Origin: SAR202 cluster bacterium
GTDB lineage: Bacteria; Chloroflexota; Dehalococcoidia; Lucifugimonadales; VGZR01
Direction of reading: 5' to 3'
Length of the DNA stretch: 64,000 nucleotides
NCBI GenBank assembly: GCA_016872515.1
Contig: VGZR01000010.1
Location: 1 to 64,000, forward strand
The notes under the pieces are model-generated. The model was not told the DNA's origin and did no database searches. It saw only the letters and a list, made by a program, of their open reading frames with translations. Shown one piece after another: positions 27,218 through 35,729 of this stretch. The position numbers and the translations under genes were made by a program. Numbering within the stretch: the first letter of the stretch is position 1; each line of letters opens with the position of its first letter.

Positions 27218-28414
27218 GTGTTCAATCTGAACTGGCTCTACATCATTCCCGTCCTTGGCTTCCTGGTCTTCATTCACGAGTTGGGGCACTTCCTCACGGC
27301 CAAGCGGTTCGGCATCAAGGTCACCGAGTTTGGCTTTGGGTTTCCGCCTCGGCTGGCCGGCGTGAAGTTCGGCGAGACCATCTACTCTATCAACCTCATT
27401 CCGATCGGCGGATTCGTGAAACTGGTGGGCGAAGAGGACCCGACGGACCCGAGGAGCTTCGCGCGCCAATCGGTGCTGAAGCGGGCCATCGTGCTGTCGG
27501 CTGGGTCGTTCATGAACTTCGTGGTGCCGGTGGTGATGTTCACAGTGCTCTTCATGCTGCCACATGAGGAGATCGTGGGTGGCTCGGTGGTCATCAGCGC
27601 GGTAGCGCCTGGCTCACCGGCCCAGGAGGCCGGATTGAGGCCTGGTGACACCGTCCTACAGGTGGATGCTCAGCCCATAGACGGCACGACCGAGTTCATC
27701 GCGAAGGTGCGCGAGAAGGTGGGCCTGCCGGTCGAGCTGACGGTGCGGCGGGGCGCAGCCGTGAGCGGCATGCGCTCCTCTCCGGAGTTTGCACTCGTCG
27801 AGACCGTCACAGTCGTCCCCAGGGCCAACCCGCCGACATTGAATATCGTGGAGGAGGTCACCGACACGGCCACGCAGGTCTCGGTGCGGGACGCGCGCCG
27901 CTATGACGGAAACGCGAAGGTCGGCGATAAGCTGACCCAAGGCCCCATGGGAGTGCTCATCGGCCTGGCGAACCCACGCATCGAGGGGCGTAGCGACCCG
28001 TTCTGGGTGGCGTTCCCTAACTCCTTCAGGGCGATGTGGAGCGTCCTGGTCACTACCAGAGACGGTCTGGCCCAGGGCATCTCGTCGGGCACGAACCCGG
28101 GCGTCACCGGGCCCATCGGCATCGCACAGGCGACGGGCGAGGTGGTGGAGCAGCAGGGAGTCTATTGGATATTCCCGCTCACAGCGCTGCTCAGCTTGAG
28201 CCTCGCGGTCATCAATATCCTGCCGATACCCGCGCTGGACGGCGGTCGGCTGTTGTTCGTCATCATCGAGTGGGTGCGCCGAGGCAAGCGTATCTCGCCG
28301 AAGAAGGAAGGGCTGGCGCACCTGATAGGCTTCGCGCTGCTCATCGGTTTCATCCTCTTCGTCAGCTATTTCGACGTGCTGCGCCTCTTGAGGGGCGAGA
28401 GCATCCTGCAGTAA
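27218..28414 (+). CDS. rseP: RIP metalloprotease (site-2 protease)
   Basis: This 398-residue membrane protease has the zinc motif HELGH in FLVFIHELGHFLTAKRFG (first membrane segment), a PDZ domain around residues 125-180 (AVAPGSPAQEAGLRPGDTVLQV), and the third ligand region NILPIPALDGGRLLFVIIE. Such enzymes cut transmembrane anti-sigma factors or signal-peptide remnants. GGGAG precedes the GTG start. The dxr-rseP-ispG order is widespread, although functions are unrelated. Its target here is unknown. Confidence 0.93.
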   Translation: MFNLNWLYIIPVLGFLVFIHELGHFLTAKRFGIKVTEFGFGFPPRLAGVKFGETIYSINLIPIGGFVKLVGEEDPTDPRSFARQSVLKRAIVLSAGSFMNFVVPVVMFTVLFMLPHEEIVGGSVVISAVAPGSPAQEAGLRPGDTVLQVDAQPIDGTTEFIAKVREKVGLPVELTVRRGAAVSGMRSSPEFALVETVTVVPRANPPTLNIVEEVTDTATQVSVRDARRYDGNAKVGDKLTQGPMGVLIGLANPRIEGRSDPFWVAFPNSFRAMWSVLVTTRDGLAQGISSGTNPGVTGPIGIAQATGEVVEQQGVYWIFPLTALLSLSLAVINILPIPALDGGRLLFVIIEWVRRGKRISPKKEGLAHLIGFALLIGFILFVSYFDVLRLLRGESILQ

Positions 28415-28452
28415 AGTAGCGGGCTGTACCGGTAGAAGTCCCGGAGGTCGAG

Positions 28453-29607
28453 TTGATCAAGCGAAGGGTCTCCAAGGCGCTCCATGTTGGCAAGGTGAAG
28501 GTCGGGGGCGACGCGCCGGTCAGCGTGCAGTCTATGACCAAGACCGACACGCGCAACGTAGCCGCGACCGTGGCCCAGATCAAGGCACTGGAGGAAGCTG
28601 GCTGTGAAGTCATCCGGTGCGCAGTGCCGGACATCGAGGCGGCTAAGGCGCTGAAGGACATCAAGCGGCAGGCACGGATACCCGTCATCGCCGATATCCA
28701 TTTCCACTACCAGCTCGCCCTGGAGGCGTTGAACAGCGGGGTGGACTGCCTGCGGCTGAATCCCGGGAACATTCGCGACAAGGAGAAGGTGGTGGCGGTG
28801 GTGCGGGAGGCGAAGGCGCGGCAGGTGCCCATCCGCATCGGGGTCAACTTCGGCAGCCTGCCCCCAGTCGGGGCCATCGGCCTGTCCGGCGGGCTGTCGC
28901 GCCACGCCGACGGCGTGAACCGACTGCCCAAGGCTGGCGAGGCGAAGGAAGGCCAGTACAGCGTCGTGGACCACATGGTCCAGACGGGCCTGTGGGAGAT
29001 AGGCATCCTGGAGGATTTGGACTTCGACCTCATCAAGATTTCGCTGAAGGCGTTTGACATAGACACGACAGTGGAGGCGTACCGCCGGATGGCGGACCTG
29101 GTGCCGTACCCGCTGCACCTGGGCATCACCGAGGCGGGCACAGCAAAGGCGGGAAGCATCCGCAGCGCCATCGGTCTGGGCGCGCTGCTGTATGAGGGCA
29201 TCGGCGACACCATCCGCGTGTCGTTGAGCGATGACCCGGTGGAAGAGGTCTATACCGGCTTCGAGATACTCAAGTCGCTCGGATTGCGCAAGGAAGGCGC
29301 GGTCCTGGTGGCGTGCCCCAGCTGCGGGCGGGCCGACGTGGACATCCGCACGCTGGCCAACACTGTCGAGGGCCTATTGAAGAAGACCAAGACCCCGGTG
29401 AAAGTGGCGGTCATGGGGTGCGAGGTCAACGGCCCAGGCGAGGCGAAGGACGCGGACGTGGGCATCGCGGCAGGCGCGGGCAGGGCTATCATCTTCCGCA
29501 AAGGACAGAAAGCGCGAGTGGTCGGCGAGGCCGACATGCTCTCCGCCCTGATGGAAGAGGTGGCGAAGGCGGAGAAGGAGTTGCTGGCGGTGAAGGCGGG
29601 GGCGTAG
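28453..29607 (+). CDS. ispG: 4-hydroxy-3-methylbut-2-enyl-diphosphate synthase
   Basis: This 384-residue [4Fe-4S] enzyme of the MEP pathway (GcpE) has an N-terminal TIM barrel (SVQSMTKTDTRNVAATVAQI, VIADIHFHYQLALEAL, GVDCLRLNPGNI) and a C-terminal cluster domain with Cys in ACPSCGRADVD and MGCEVNGPGEAKDADVGIA. The start is TTG 28453 with GGAGG five bases upstream. It probably uses ferredoxin as reductant; a ferredoxin is at 50224 but not linked. Confidence 0.95.
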   Translation: MIKRRVSKALHVGKVKVGGDAPVSVQSMTKTDTRNVAATVAQIKALEEAGCEVIRCAVPDIEAAKALKDIKRQARIPVIADIHFHYQLALEALNSGVDCLRLNPGNIRDKEKVVAVVREAKARQVPIRIGVNFGSLPPVGAIGLSGGLSRHADGVNRLPKAGEAKEGQYSVVDHMVQTGLWEIGILEDLDFDLIKISLKAFDIDTTVEAYRRMADLVPYPLHLGITEAGTAKAGSIRSAIGLGALLYEGIGDTIRVSLSDDPVEEVYTGFEILKSLGLRKEGAVLVACPSCGRADVDIRTLANTVEGLLKKTKTPVKVAVMGCEVNGPGEAKDADVGIAAGAGRAIIFRKGQKARVVGEADMLSALMEEVAKAEKELLAVKAGA

Positions 29608-29647
29608 GCTGCGGCGGTTGTACGAAGAACCCAGCAGGCATGAATCG

Positions 29648-29693
29648 AAGAGGTCTGGGGGTGTCCTCCAGACCTCTTGTCTTACAGAGGTCT
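29648..29693 (+). promoter_or_regulatory. Two-state hairpin over the proS ribosome-binding site
   Basis: AAGAGGTCTGG (29648-29658) pairs perfectly with CCAGACCTCTT (29668-29678). A second copy of AGAGGTCT (29686-29693) also pairs with the AGACCTCT inside the right arm, and this second copy contains the AGAGG that serves proS (ATG 29701, ten bases on). The two pairings are mutually exclusive: one frees and the other hides the ribosome-binding site. No T-run follows, so translational rather than transcriptional control is suggested. This is inference from base pairing alone. Confidence 0.55.
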
Positions 29694-29700
29694 AAAGTAC

Positions 29701-31431
29701 ATGCTGGTTTCAAAGCTGTTTGGGAAGACGTTGCGGGAGAGTCCGGCCGAGGCGGAGTTGGTCAGCCACAAGCTGATGCTGCGCGCCGGAAGCATCTATC
29801 AGGTCGGCTCTGGCATCTATAGCTACTTGCCGTTGGCGTGGCGATCGCTGAGGAAGATCGAGCAGGTCATCCGCGAGGAGATGGACGCGGCGGGCAGCCA
29901 GGAGCTTCGACTGTCGGTCCTTCAGCCCCGCGAGCTATGGGATGTGACGGGGCGGACAGCAGCCTTCGGCCCCGACCTGATGACCCTCAAAGACCGGCGG
30001 GAGCGGACGCTGGTGGTGGCGCCCACGCACGAGGAGGTCCTGACCTCGGTGGTCAAGGCCAACGTGAACAGCTACCGCGACCTGCCGCTCATTCTGTACC
30101 AGATTCACACCAAGTTCCGGGACGAACCTCGGCCTCGAGGCGGCCTTATCCGTGTCCGCGAGTTCGACATGAAGGACGCGTACAGCTTCGACGCTGACCA
30201 GGAGGGGTTGGACCGCAGCTACGAGGCGATGGTGCGGGCCTATAAGCATATCTATGCCCGCTGTGGCCTGGACGTGGTGATGGTAGAGGCGGACAGCGGC
30301 GCCATCGGTGGCAAGGACTCCCACGAGTTCATGCTGCTGGCGGACTCGGGCGAGGACACCGTTGTCGTTTGCTCCGGCTGCGGTTACGCGGCGAATGTTG
30401 AGAAGGCGGTGTCGAAGAAGCACCACCAGGCCCACGAGCCGCAGGCCCCTGTGGAGCTGGTGCATACGCCTGGGGTCAAGACCATCGGGGAGTTGGCGAA
30501 GTTCCTCGGAGTGCCAGCCGCCAAGACGCTCAAGGCGGTGTTCTACGCGATGGATGGCGAGGTGGTCGTCGTGGCCATACGGGGCGACCTGGACGTGAAC
30601 GAGGTCAAGCTGAAACGCGCGCTGAAGACGAAGGACTTGCGGCTGGCGACGCCGGAAGAAGTGGCGGCGGCGGGTCTGGTGGCGGGTTCGGCCTCGCCGG
30701 TGGGCCTCAAGGGCCGCCTCAAGACGGTGGCCGATGACTCCGTCGAATTGGGGTCCAACTACGTGGCTGGAGCCAACAGGCTGGACTACCACCTGAAGAA
30801 CGTGAACTACCCCCGCGACTTCCAGATAGATGTGGTGGCGGACATCGCCCTGACGCAGGACGGCGACGCCTGTGCCAAGTGCGGCAGGCCGCTTTCGGCG
30901 CGGCGCGGCATCGAGGTGGGCCATGTGTTCAAGCTAGGGACGACGTACAGCGAGGTGATGGGGGCGCGGTTCCTGGACAAGAACGGGATGCAGCAGCCTA
31001 TCATCATGGGCTGCTACGGCATCGGCCTGGGGCGGCTGCTGGCCGCGGCCATCGAGCAGCACCACGACGAGAAGGGCGCCATCCTCCCGGCGCCCATCGC
31101 GCCGTACCACGTGTGGATCGCGGCGCTGAACGTGGAGTCGCCGGAGGTGGCGCAAGCAGCAGAAGCGTTGCACGGCGCGCTGGAGCGGGAGGGCGTGGAG
31201 GTGCTGTACGACGACCGGCCGGAGTCGGCGGGCGTGAAGCTGAACGACGCGGACCTGGTTGGCCTCCCGGTGCGGGTCGTGGTCAGCCCGCGCAACCTGA
31301 AACAGGGCGTGGTGGAGGTCAAGGAGCGTGCCAGTCCCGACGCCATCCGCGTCGCGGTCGGGGAGGCGCCGGCCAAGATCAAGGAGCTGGTGAGCGCGGG
31401 CATCGCCGCTGCCAATGCGCGGCGCATGTAA
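29701..31431 (+). CDS. proS: Prolyl-tRNA synthetase (bacterial type)
   Basis: This 576-residue class II synthetase is of the long bacterial form with an editing insertion. Motif 1 is near LVSHKLMLRAGSIYQVGSGIYSYLPLAWR (read in parts), motif 2 in KFRDEPRPRGGLIRVREFDMKDAYSFD, the INS editing domain lies about 225-390 (AAKTLKAVFYAMDGEVVVVA), motif 3 in MGCYGIGLGRLLAAAIEQ, and the anticodon-binding domain follows. A CxxC pair and another (CSGCGY, CAKCGRPL) flank the insertion. The ATG 29701 is chosen for its AGAGG and the MLVSKLFGKTL start. Confidence 0.95.
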   Translation: MLVSKLFGKTLRESPAEAELVSHKLMLRAGSIYQVGSGIYSYLPLAWRSLRKIEQVIREEMDAAGSQELRLSVLQPRELWDVTGRTAAFGPDLMTLKDRRERTLVVAPTHEEVLTSVVKANVNSYRDLPLILYQIHTKFRDEPRPRGGLIRVREFDMKDAYSFDADQEGLDRSYEAMVRAYKHIYARCGLDVVMVEADSGAIGGKDSHEFMLLADSGEDTVVVCSGCGYAANVEKAVSKKHHQAHEPQAPVELVHTPGVKTIGELAKFLGVPAAKTLKAVFYAMDGEVVVVAIRGDLDVNEVKLKRALKTKDLRLATPEEVAAAGLVAGSASPVGLKGRLKTVADDSVELGSNYVAGANRLDYHLKNVNYPRDFQIDVVADIALTQDGDACAKCGRPLSARRGIEVGHVFKLGTTYSEVMGARFLDKNGMQQPIIMGCYGIGLGRLLAAAIEQHHDEKGAILPAPIAPYHVWIAALNVESPEVAQAAEALHGALEREGVEVLYDDRPESAGVKLNDADLVGLPVRVVVSPRNLKQGVVEVKERASPDAIRVAVGEAPAKIKELVSAGIAAANARRM

Positions 31432-31461
31432 CCGCTCTGCCGTTGAGGAGGGGGAGCCGTG

Positions 31462-32959
31462 ATGCGGTATGTGAACTCGTTGACACCCTACCTCATCGTC
31501 TTCACGGTGAGTGGCTGCGTCCTCATCACGGAGATCTTGGCCGGACGAATCTTGGCCCCGTTCATCGGAGTGTCGGTGTACACCTGGACGAGCATCATCG
31601 GCATCCTGCTGGCCGGCATCAGCGTGGGCAACTACCTGGGGGCGCGTGGCCGACCGGTTCCCGTCGCAGTTCACGCTGGGTATCATCCTCTTGTTGGGCG
31701 GGCTGTCCACGCTGGCTGTGCTGCCGCTCATCAACCTGGTGGCAGGTGCGGTGGACGGCATGCCCATCATGGGCCGCATCGTGCTGCTGACGGCGCTGCT
31801 GTTTTTGCCGCCGAGCCTCATCCTGAGCATGACCACGTCGGTGGTGATACGGCTGCACATCAAGGACGTGACCCGCGCGGGCAACCTGGTGGGCAAGCTG
31901 TATGCGGTCTCCACGGCGGGCAGCATCCCGGGCACGTTCCTCACGGGCTTTTTCCTCATCCAGTGGATGGGGACGCGGCCCATCCTGCTGGCCGTGGCGA
32001 CGGGCAACTTGTGGCGGGCCAGGGCGCCCGCGCTCGCCGCGTTGGTGCTGCTGGCGGGGTTCGTCGGCGTGCTCAGCCTCGGCTTCGCCACCAAGTCTCT
32101 GGAGACCGGCTGTCTCCGCGAGAGCAACTACTTCTGCATCACGATTCGGGAAGACACGATCGAAGGCCATCCCGTCCGTATACTCATCCTCGACCGGTTG
32201 CTGCACAGCCACGTGGCCATGGACGACCCCAAGTTCCTCGTCTATGGCTACGAGAAGGTCATGGCCGACCTGGCGACCCATCTGGCGCAGCGCGAACCGG
32301 ACATGCGGACGCTGTCCATCGGGGGTGGCGGTCATACGCTGCCGCGGTTCATCGAGGAGTCCTACCCCCGGAGCACGGTGGAGGTCATCGAGATAGACCC
32401 GCAGGTGACGGCGGTGGTCTTTGACTACCTGGGATTGCGGCGAGACACCAGGATCGTTTCGTACAACAAGGACGCGCGGATGGCGGTGCCTGAGTTGGAG
32501 AAGGGTGCGTATGACCTGGTCGTGACCGACGCGTTCAACGATGTGTCGGTGCCATACCACCTGACGACGCAGGAGTTCAACGAGCAGGTGAAAGCGCTGC
32601 TGACGCCCGATGGCATATACATGGTCAACGTGGTGGACAAGCTGCACAGCGGCAGGTTCCTTCGGGCGTACGTGAACACCCTGCGGGAGACGTTTCCCTA
32701 CGTGTACCTGCTGACGGACGACTCCTCCTGGGACTTCGACGAGCGGTACGCCTATGTGGTGGTGGGAGTGCAGCAGCCCCTGTCCATCACGGGCGTGCAC
32801 ATCTCCAACGTGGCCGAGGGGCGTGGCGCCGGGACCACCGACTTCATGCCGTTCGGGAGGTTCCTGCACTGGCTGGGTGAGGCGGAGACGGTTGTGCTCA
32901 GGGATGACTTCGCCCCCGTGGACAACATGCTGGCCCCGCTGTACTTGGAGAGCCGGTAA
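31462..32959 (+). pseudogene. Spermidine-synthase-like membrane protein, frameshifted in a G-tract
   Basis: From ATG 31462 (GGAGGGGGAG upstream) the frame reads membrane segments TPYLIVFTVSGCVLITEILA and IGILLAGISVGNYLG, then loses sense after the run of five G at 31638-31642. The +1 frame carries on as GRVADRFPSQFTLGIILLLGG with more membrane segments, then a Rossmann methyltransferase/polyamine-synthase-like domain (LSIGGGGHTLPRFI, VEVIEIDPQVTAVVFDYL, VVTDAFNDVSVPYHL) to 32959. Joined, it is a fused transporter-like/SpeE-like protein of about 500 residues. The family is usually annotated as fused MFS/spermidine synthase; true substrate unknown. Indel could be real, phase-variable or an assembly error. 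Confidence 0.75.
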
Positions 32960-33006
32960 CCGCGAGTTTTCTCACGACTCTTGGAACCTCATCTTCCTCT
33001 GACAGG

Positions 33007-33180
33007 ATTCCCGATTGCCTGATTTGCTAGGTACTGAATCGAGGATATTGAACCCCGCGAACAACCCGAGATGGCCGCACATCATTGAATCGGGCATTCA
33101 TGGCTTCACACAGCCGTCTGTGGTCAGAAAAGAGTGTCGATTGATCAATTTGAGACCTGGTGAATCGGGCAATCGGGAAT
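33007..33180. mobile_element. MITE-like element with 18-base terminal inverted repeats
   Basis: ATTCCCGATTGCCTGATT (33007-33024) and AATCGGGCAATCGGGAAT (33163-33180) are inverted repeats matching at 17 of 18 positions. They bound a 174-base AT-richer segment with no convincing gene. A related GAATCGGGC also occurs inside. No target-site duplication is evident, so it may be an old element or a recombination/regulatory structure. It fills most of the 330-base gap before the LLM gene. Confidence 0.45.
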
Positions 33181-33186
33181 TTTGGG

Positions 33187-33215
33187 TTGCCGCCCACATA
33201 TGCTGGTGCTAGAAT
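33187..33215 (+). promoter_or_regulatory. Promoter of the LLM oxidoreductase gene
   Basis: TTGCCG (33187-33192), 17 bases, TAGAAT (33210-33215), with TGC directly before the -10. It lies 75 bases before the start codon and immediately downstream of the inverted-repeat element. Confidence 0.6.
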
Positions 33216-33289
33216 GCCGGTGGCGCTTTGCCAACGCAGGATGAGCGGCCTGAGAAGCGCACTCTCACCATTCTGAAAGGTCAAGAACC

Positions 33290-34507
33290 ATGTCGCTTCC
33301 ATCCCGGCTGAAGTTCGGCATCTTCATGGCCCCGTTTCACTGGCAGCACGAGAACCCGACGCTGGCCCTGGAGCGGGACATCGAGACCATCAAGTGGCTC
33401 GACACCCTAGGCTACGACGAGGCCTGGATAGGGGAACACCACAGCGGTGGGTGGGAGACCATCGCCTCGCCGGAGATGTTCATCGGCGTGGTGGCGCAGC
33501 ATACCAAGAACATCAAGCTGGGTACGGGCGTCATCAGCCTGCCGTACCACCACCCCCTTATGGTAGCGAATCGCATGATTCTGCTCGACCACCTGACCCG
33601 CGGGCGGGTGATGATGGGTGTGGGGCCTGGCGCGCTGGTGGGCGATGCCTACATGCTGGGTATCGACCCGCCGACGCAGCGCCGCCGGATGGAGGAGTCG
33701 CTGGGCATCATCCTGCGGCTGTGGGCGGAGACGGAGCCAATCACCTACGAAGGCGAGTGGTTCACGTTGAAGGAGGCGCGGGTGCACCTGCGGCCCTACA
33801 CGCAGCCGCATCCGCTGGTGGCGGTGGCCGCCTCGTCGTCGCCCGCGGGCATGGTGACCGGCGGCAAGTTCGGCACGACCATCCTCTCTCTGAACACCGT
33901 CCGTTTCCCCGGGCTCATCCCAGACCACAAGAAGTTCTGGACTATCGCCGAGGAGACGGCGGCGCAGCACGGGAAGAAGGTCAACCGCCACGATTGGGGC
34001 CTGGTGCAGCACGTGTTCCTGGCCGAGAGCCGCAAGGAGGCGATGGCTGCTGCGCGGGAGAAGGCCGGGTACTATCAGCGGGACTATTTCGAGAAGACGC
34101 TGGGCGTCGAGAACGATTTTAAGGGCCCCCGCGACAGGGTCATTGACAACATGGTGGAGAACGGGAGCTGGTGTGTGGGCACGCCCGATGACCTGGTGGC
34201 GCACATCAAGAAACTGGACGACGAGTCCGGCGGCTTCGGCAGGCTGCTGGTTCAGGCCACCGAGTGGGGCACGCGGGAGCAGGTGCTCCACAGCTACGAG
34301 CTCATCGCGCGGTACGTGATGCCCAAGTTCCAGGGCTCCAACGTCAGCCTCGTCGAGTCGCAGAAGTGGTCCGAGGAGAAGATGCCCTATCTCAACTCCC
34401 TGCGGGCCAAGGCGATGGACCGGGCGAAGGCCGACTACCTAGCCCGGAAGGGTGGCTCAGGGAACGGCGCGAAAGCCGGGGCGAAAGCCGCAGCGAAGAA
34501 GCGGTAG
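33290..34507 (+). CDS. LLM-class flavin-dependent oxidoreductase (limonene monooxygenase-like)
   Basis: This 405-residue bacterial-luciferase-fold protein has LKFGIFMAPFHWQHENP, WLDTLGYDEAWIGEHHSGGWE, NIKLGTGVISLPYHHPLMVANRM and LDHLTRGRVMMGVGPGALVGDA, the pattern of two-component, FMNH2-dependent monooxygenases near limonene 1,2-monooxygenase. The C-terminal 20 residues are a Lys/Ala tail. No flavin reductase is adjacent. An SDR gene follows 83 bases downstream, so the pair may oxidise and then dehydrogenate a hydrophobic compound; this is inference. Multiple paralogues of this family are reported for SAR202 bacteria. Confidence 0.87.
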   Translation: MSLPSRLKFGIFMAPFHWQHENPTLALERDIETIKWLDTLGYDEAWIGEHHSGGWETIASPEMFIGVVAQHTKNIKLGTGVISLPYHHPLMVANRMILLDHLTRGRVMMGVGPGALVGDAYMLGIDPPTQRRRMEESLGIILRLWAETEPITYEGEWFTLKEARVHLRPYTQPHPLVAVAASSSPAGMVTGGKFGTTILSLNTVRFPGLIPDHKKFWTIAEETAAQHGKKVNRHDWGLVQHVFLAESRKEAMAAAREKAGYYQRDYFEKTLGVENDFKGPRDRVIDNMVENGSWCVGTPDDLVAHIKKLDDESGGFGRLLVQATEWGTREQVLHSYELIARYVMPKFQGSNVSLVESQKWSEEKMPYLNSLRAKAMDRAKADYLARKGGSGNGAKAGAKAAAKKR

Positions 34508-34590
34508 CGCGGCGACGCCACGGACGGCGGGCCGCGTGTCTATCCCATGGTTTAGCATGTGTATTACTTTGCTTGTTTTGGAGGATAACC

Positions 34591-35427
34591 GTGAGACTCA
34601 AGGGTAAAGTTGCGATCGTTACCGGAGGCGGCTCCGGCATCGGCGGCGCTATCGCCACACGGTTCGCCAAAGAGGGCGCGTCGGTGGTGATTGCCGACCT
34701 CGACCCCGTCCGCTCCGAGAAACTCATCGCGCAGATCAAGGCGGACGGCGGCAAGGCCGCCTACGCGAAGCTCGACGCCATGAAGTACACCGACGCGGTG
34801 GCGATGGTGGACACAGCGGTCAAGACCTTCGGCCACCTGGACATCCTCGTGAACAACGTGGGCGGGGGGAAGGGCAACGGGCTCGAGGAGCTAGACGAAG
34901 CGACATGGGATTGGAACATGAACTTCGCCCTGAAGCCTGCGTTCCTCTGCTCCAAGGCCGCGATGCCGAAGCTGCTGGAGCGTCCCGGCGCGGCCGTCGT
35001 CAACATCTCCTCCATCAACGGACTGACGGCCATCGGCCTGGAGGCGTATGCCGCCGCCAAGGCGGGCCTGGTCCTCTTTACCAAAAACCTCGCCCTCAAG
35101 TACGGCCCCAAGGGCGTCCGGTCCAACGTCATCGCCCCCGGCACGACGAGGACAGACTTCTGGATTCCCGCGGAACAGAAGGACCCCGACATCTTCAACC
35201 GCATTGGCAAGGTCTATCCTATGGGCAGAGTGGCCCGCCCGGACGACATCGCCAACGCTGCGCTGTTCCTCGCCTCGGACGAGGCATCCTTCGTGAATGG
35301 TGTCGTGCTCCCCGTGGACGGCGGTTTCACCGCCGGCACCAACATCTTCGACCAGGCTGCCCGCGGGGGCGGCGCCGCTGATGCGATCTGGGGGACAGAC
35401 GCCACCAAGCAGGAGCGGAAGAAGTAG
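34591..35427 (+). CDS. SDR family oxidoreductase
   Basis: This 278-residue short-chain dehydrogenase has the NAD-binding TGGGSGIGGAIA at residues 10-21, NNVGGGKG in the NNAG position, catalytic Ser in VVNISSINGL, and Tyr and Lys in YAAAKAGLV. The final VNGVVLPVDGGFTAG is typical. The GTG at 34591 is used because GGAGG is eight bases upstream; the much longer open frame upstream overlaps the preceding gene. Acidic D after the beta-2 strand (IADLDP) suggests NAD rather than NADP. Substrate unknown. Confidence 0.87.
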   Translation: MRLKGKVAIVTGGGSGIGGAIATRFAKEGASVVIADLDPVRSEKLIAQIKADGGKAAYAKLDAMKYTDAVAMVDTAVKTFGHLDILVNNVGGGKGNGLEELDEATWDWNMNFALKPAFLCSKAAMPKLLERPGAAVVNISSINGLTAIGLEAYAAAKAGLVLFTKNLALKYGPKGVRSNVIAPGTTRTDFWIPAEQKDPDIFNRIGKVYPMGRVARPDDIANAALFLASDEASFVNGVVLPVDGGFTAGTNIFDQAARGGGAADAIWGTDATKQERKK

Positions 35428-35729
35428 GAACGGCCTCTCGACGCTTCTGCTCTTTCCCTGCCCGTTTGAGCTGACCGGCTTTGCCGCACGACCACCCCGT
35501 TGCGTGGGGTACGTGCTTCATGGGGAACGGACCCCCATGCATAACTCCATCGCATCGTCTTTTCCCATTCGGCCTTATAGCTGATTTCCCTTCGATGTAT
35601 TCGGAGACAGAGTGTCAAAAGATATGGCTTGGCACTCTTGGATCATAAGTATAGACTTAGTCGTGCAATTGCAGTACACGACCAATCTATGCTCATGTGT
35701 ACAGTGCATCATGTGAACGGAGTAACAGA
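35428..35729 (+). promoter_or_regulatory. Leader region of the iron importer with a palindrome
   Basis: This 300-base gap has no gene. AGAGTGTCAA (35609-35618) and TTGGCACTCT (35629-35638) form a 10-base inverted repeat with one mismatch, a G-U pair in RNA. The right arm contains TTGGCA, which could be the -35 of a promoter with TATAGA about 15 bases on, so the palindrome may be an operator. It is not a Fur or DtxR consensus. The remainder is AT-richer than the genes and shows no further structure. Confidence 0.4.

Noticed and set aside
29648-29701. A T-box riboswitch upstream of proS
   Set aside because: The leader is too short and has no T-box sequence or specifier loop; only the paired hairpins are supported.
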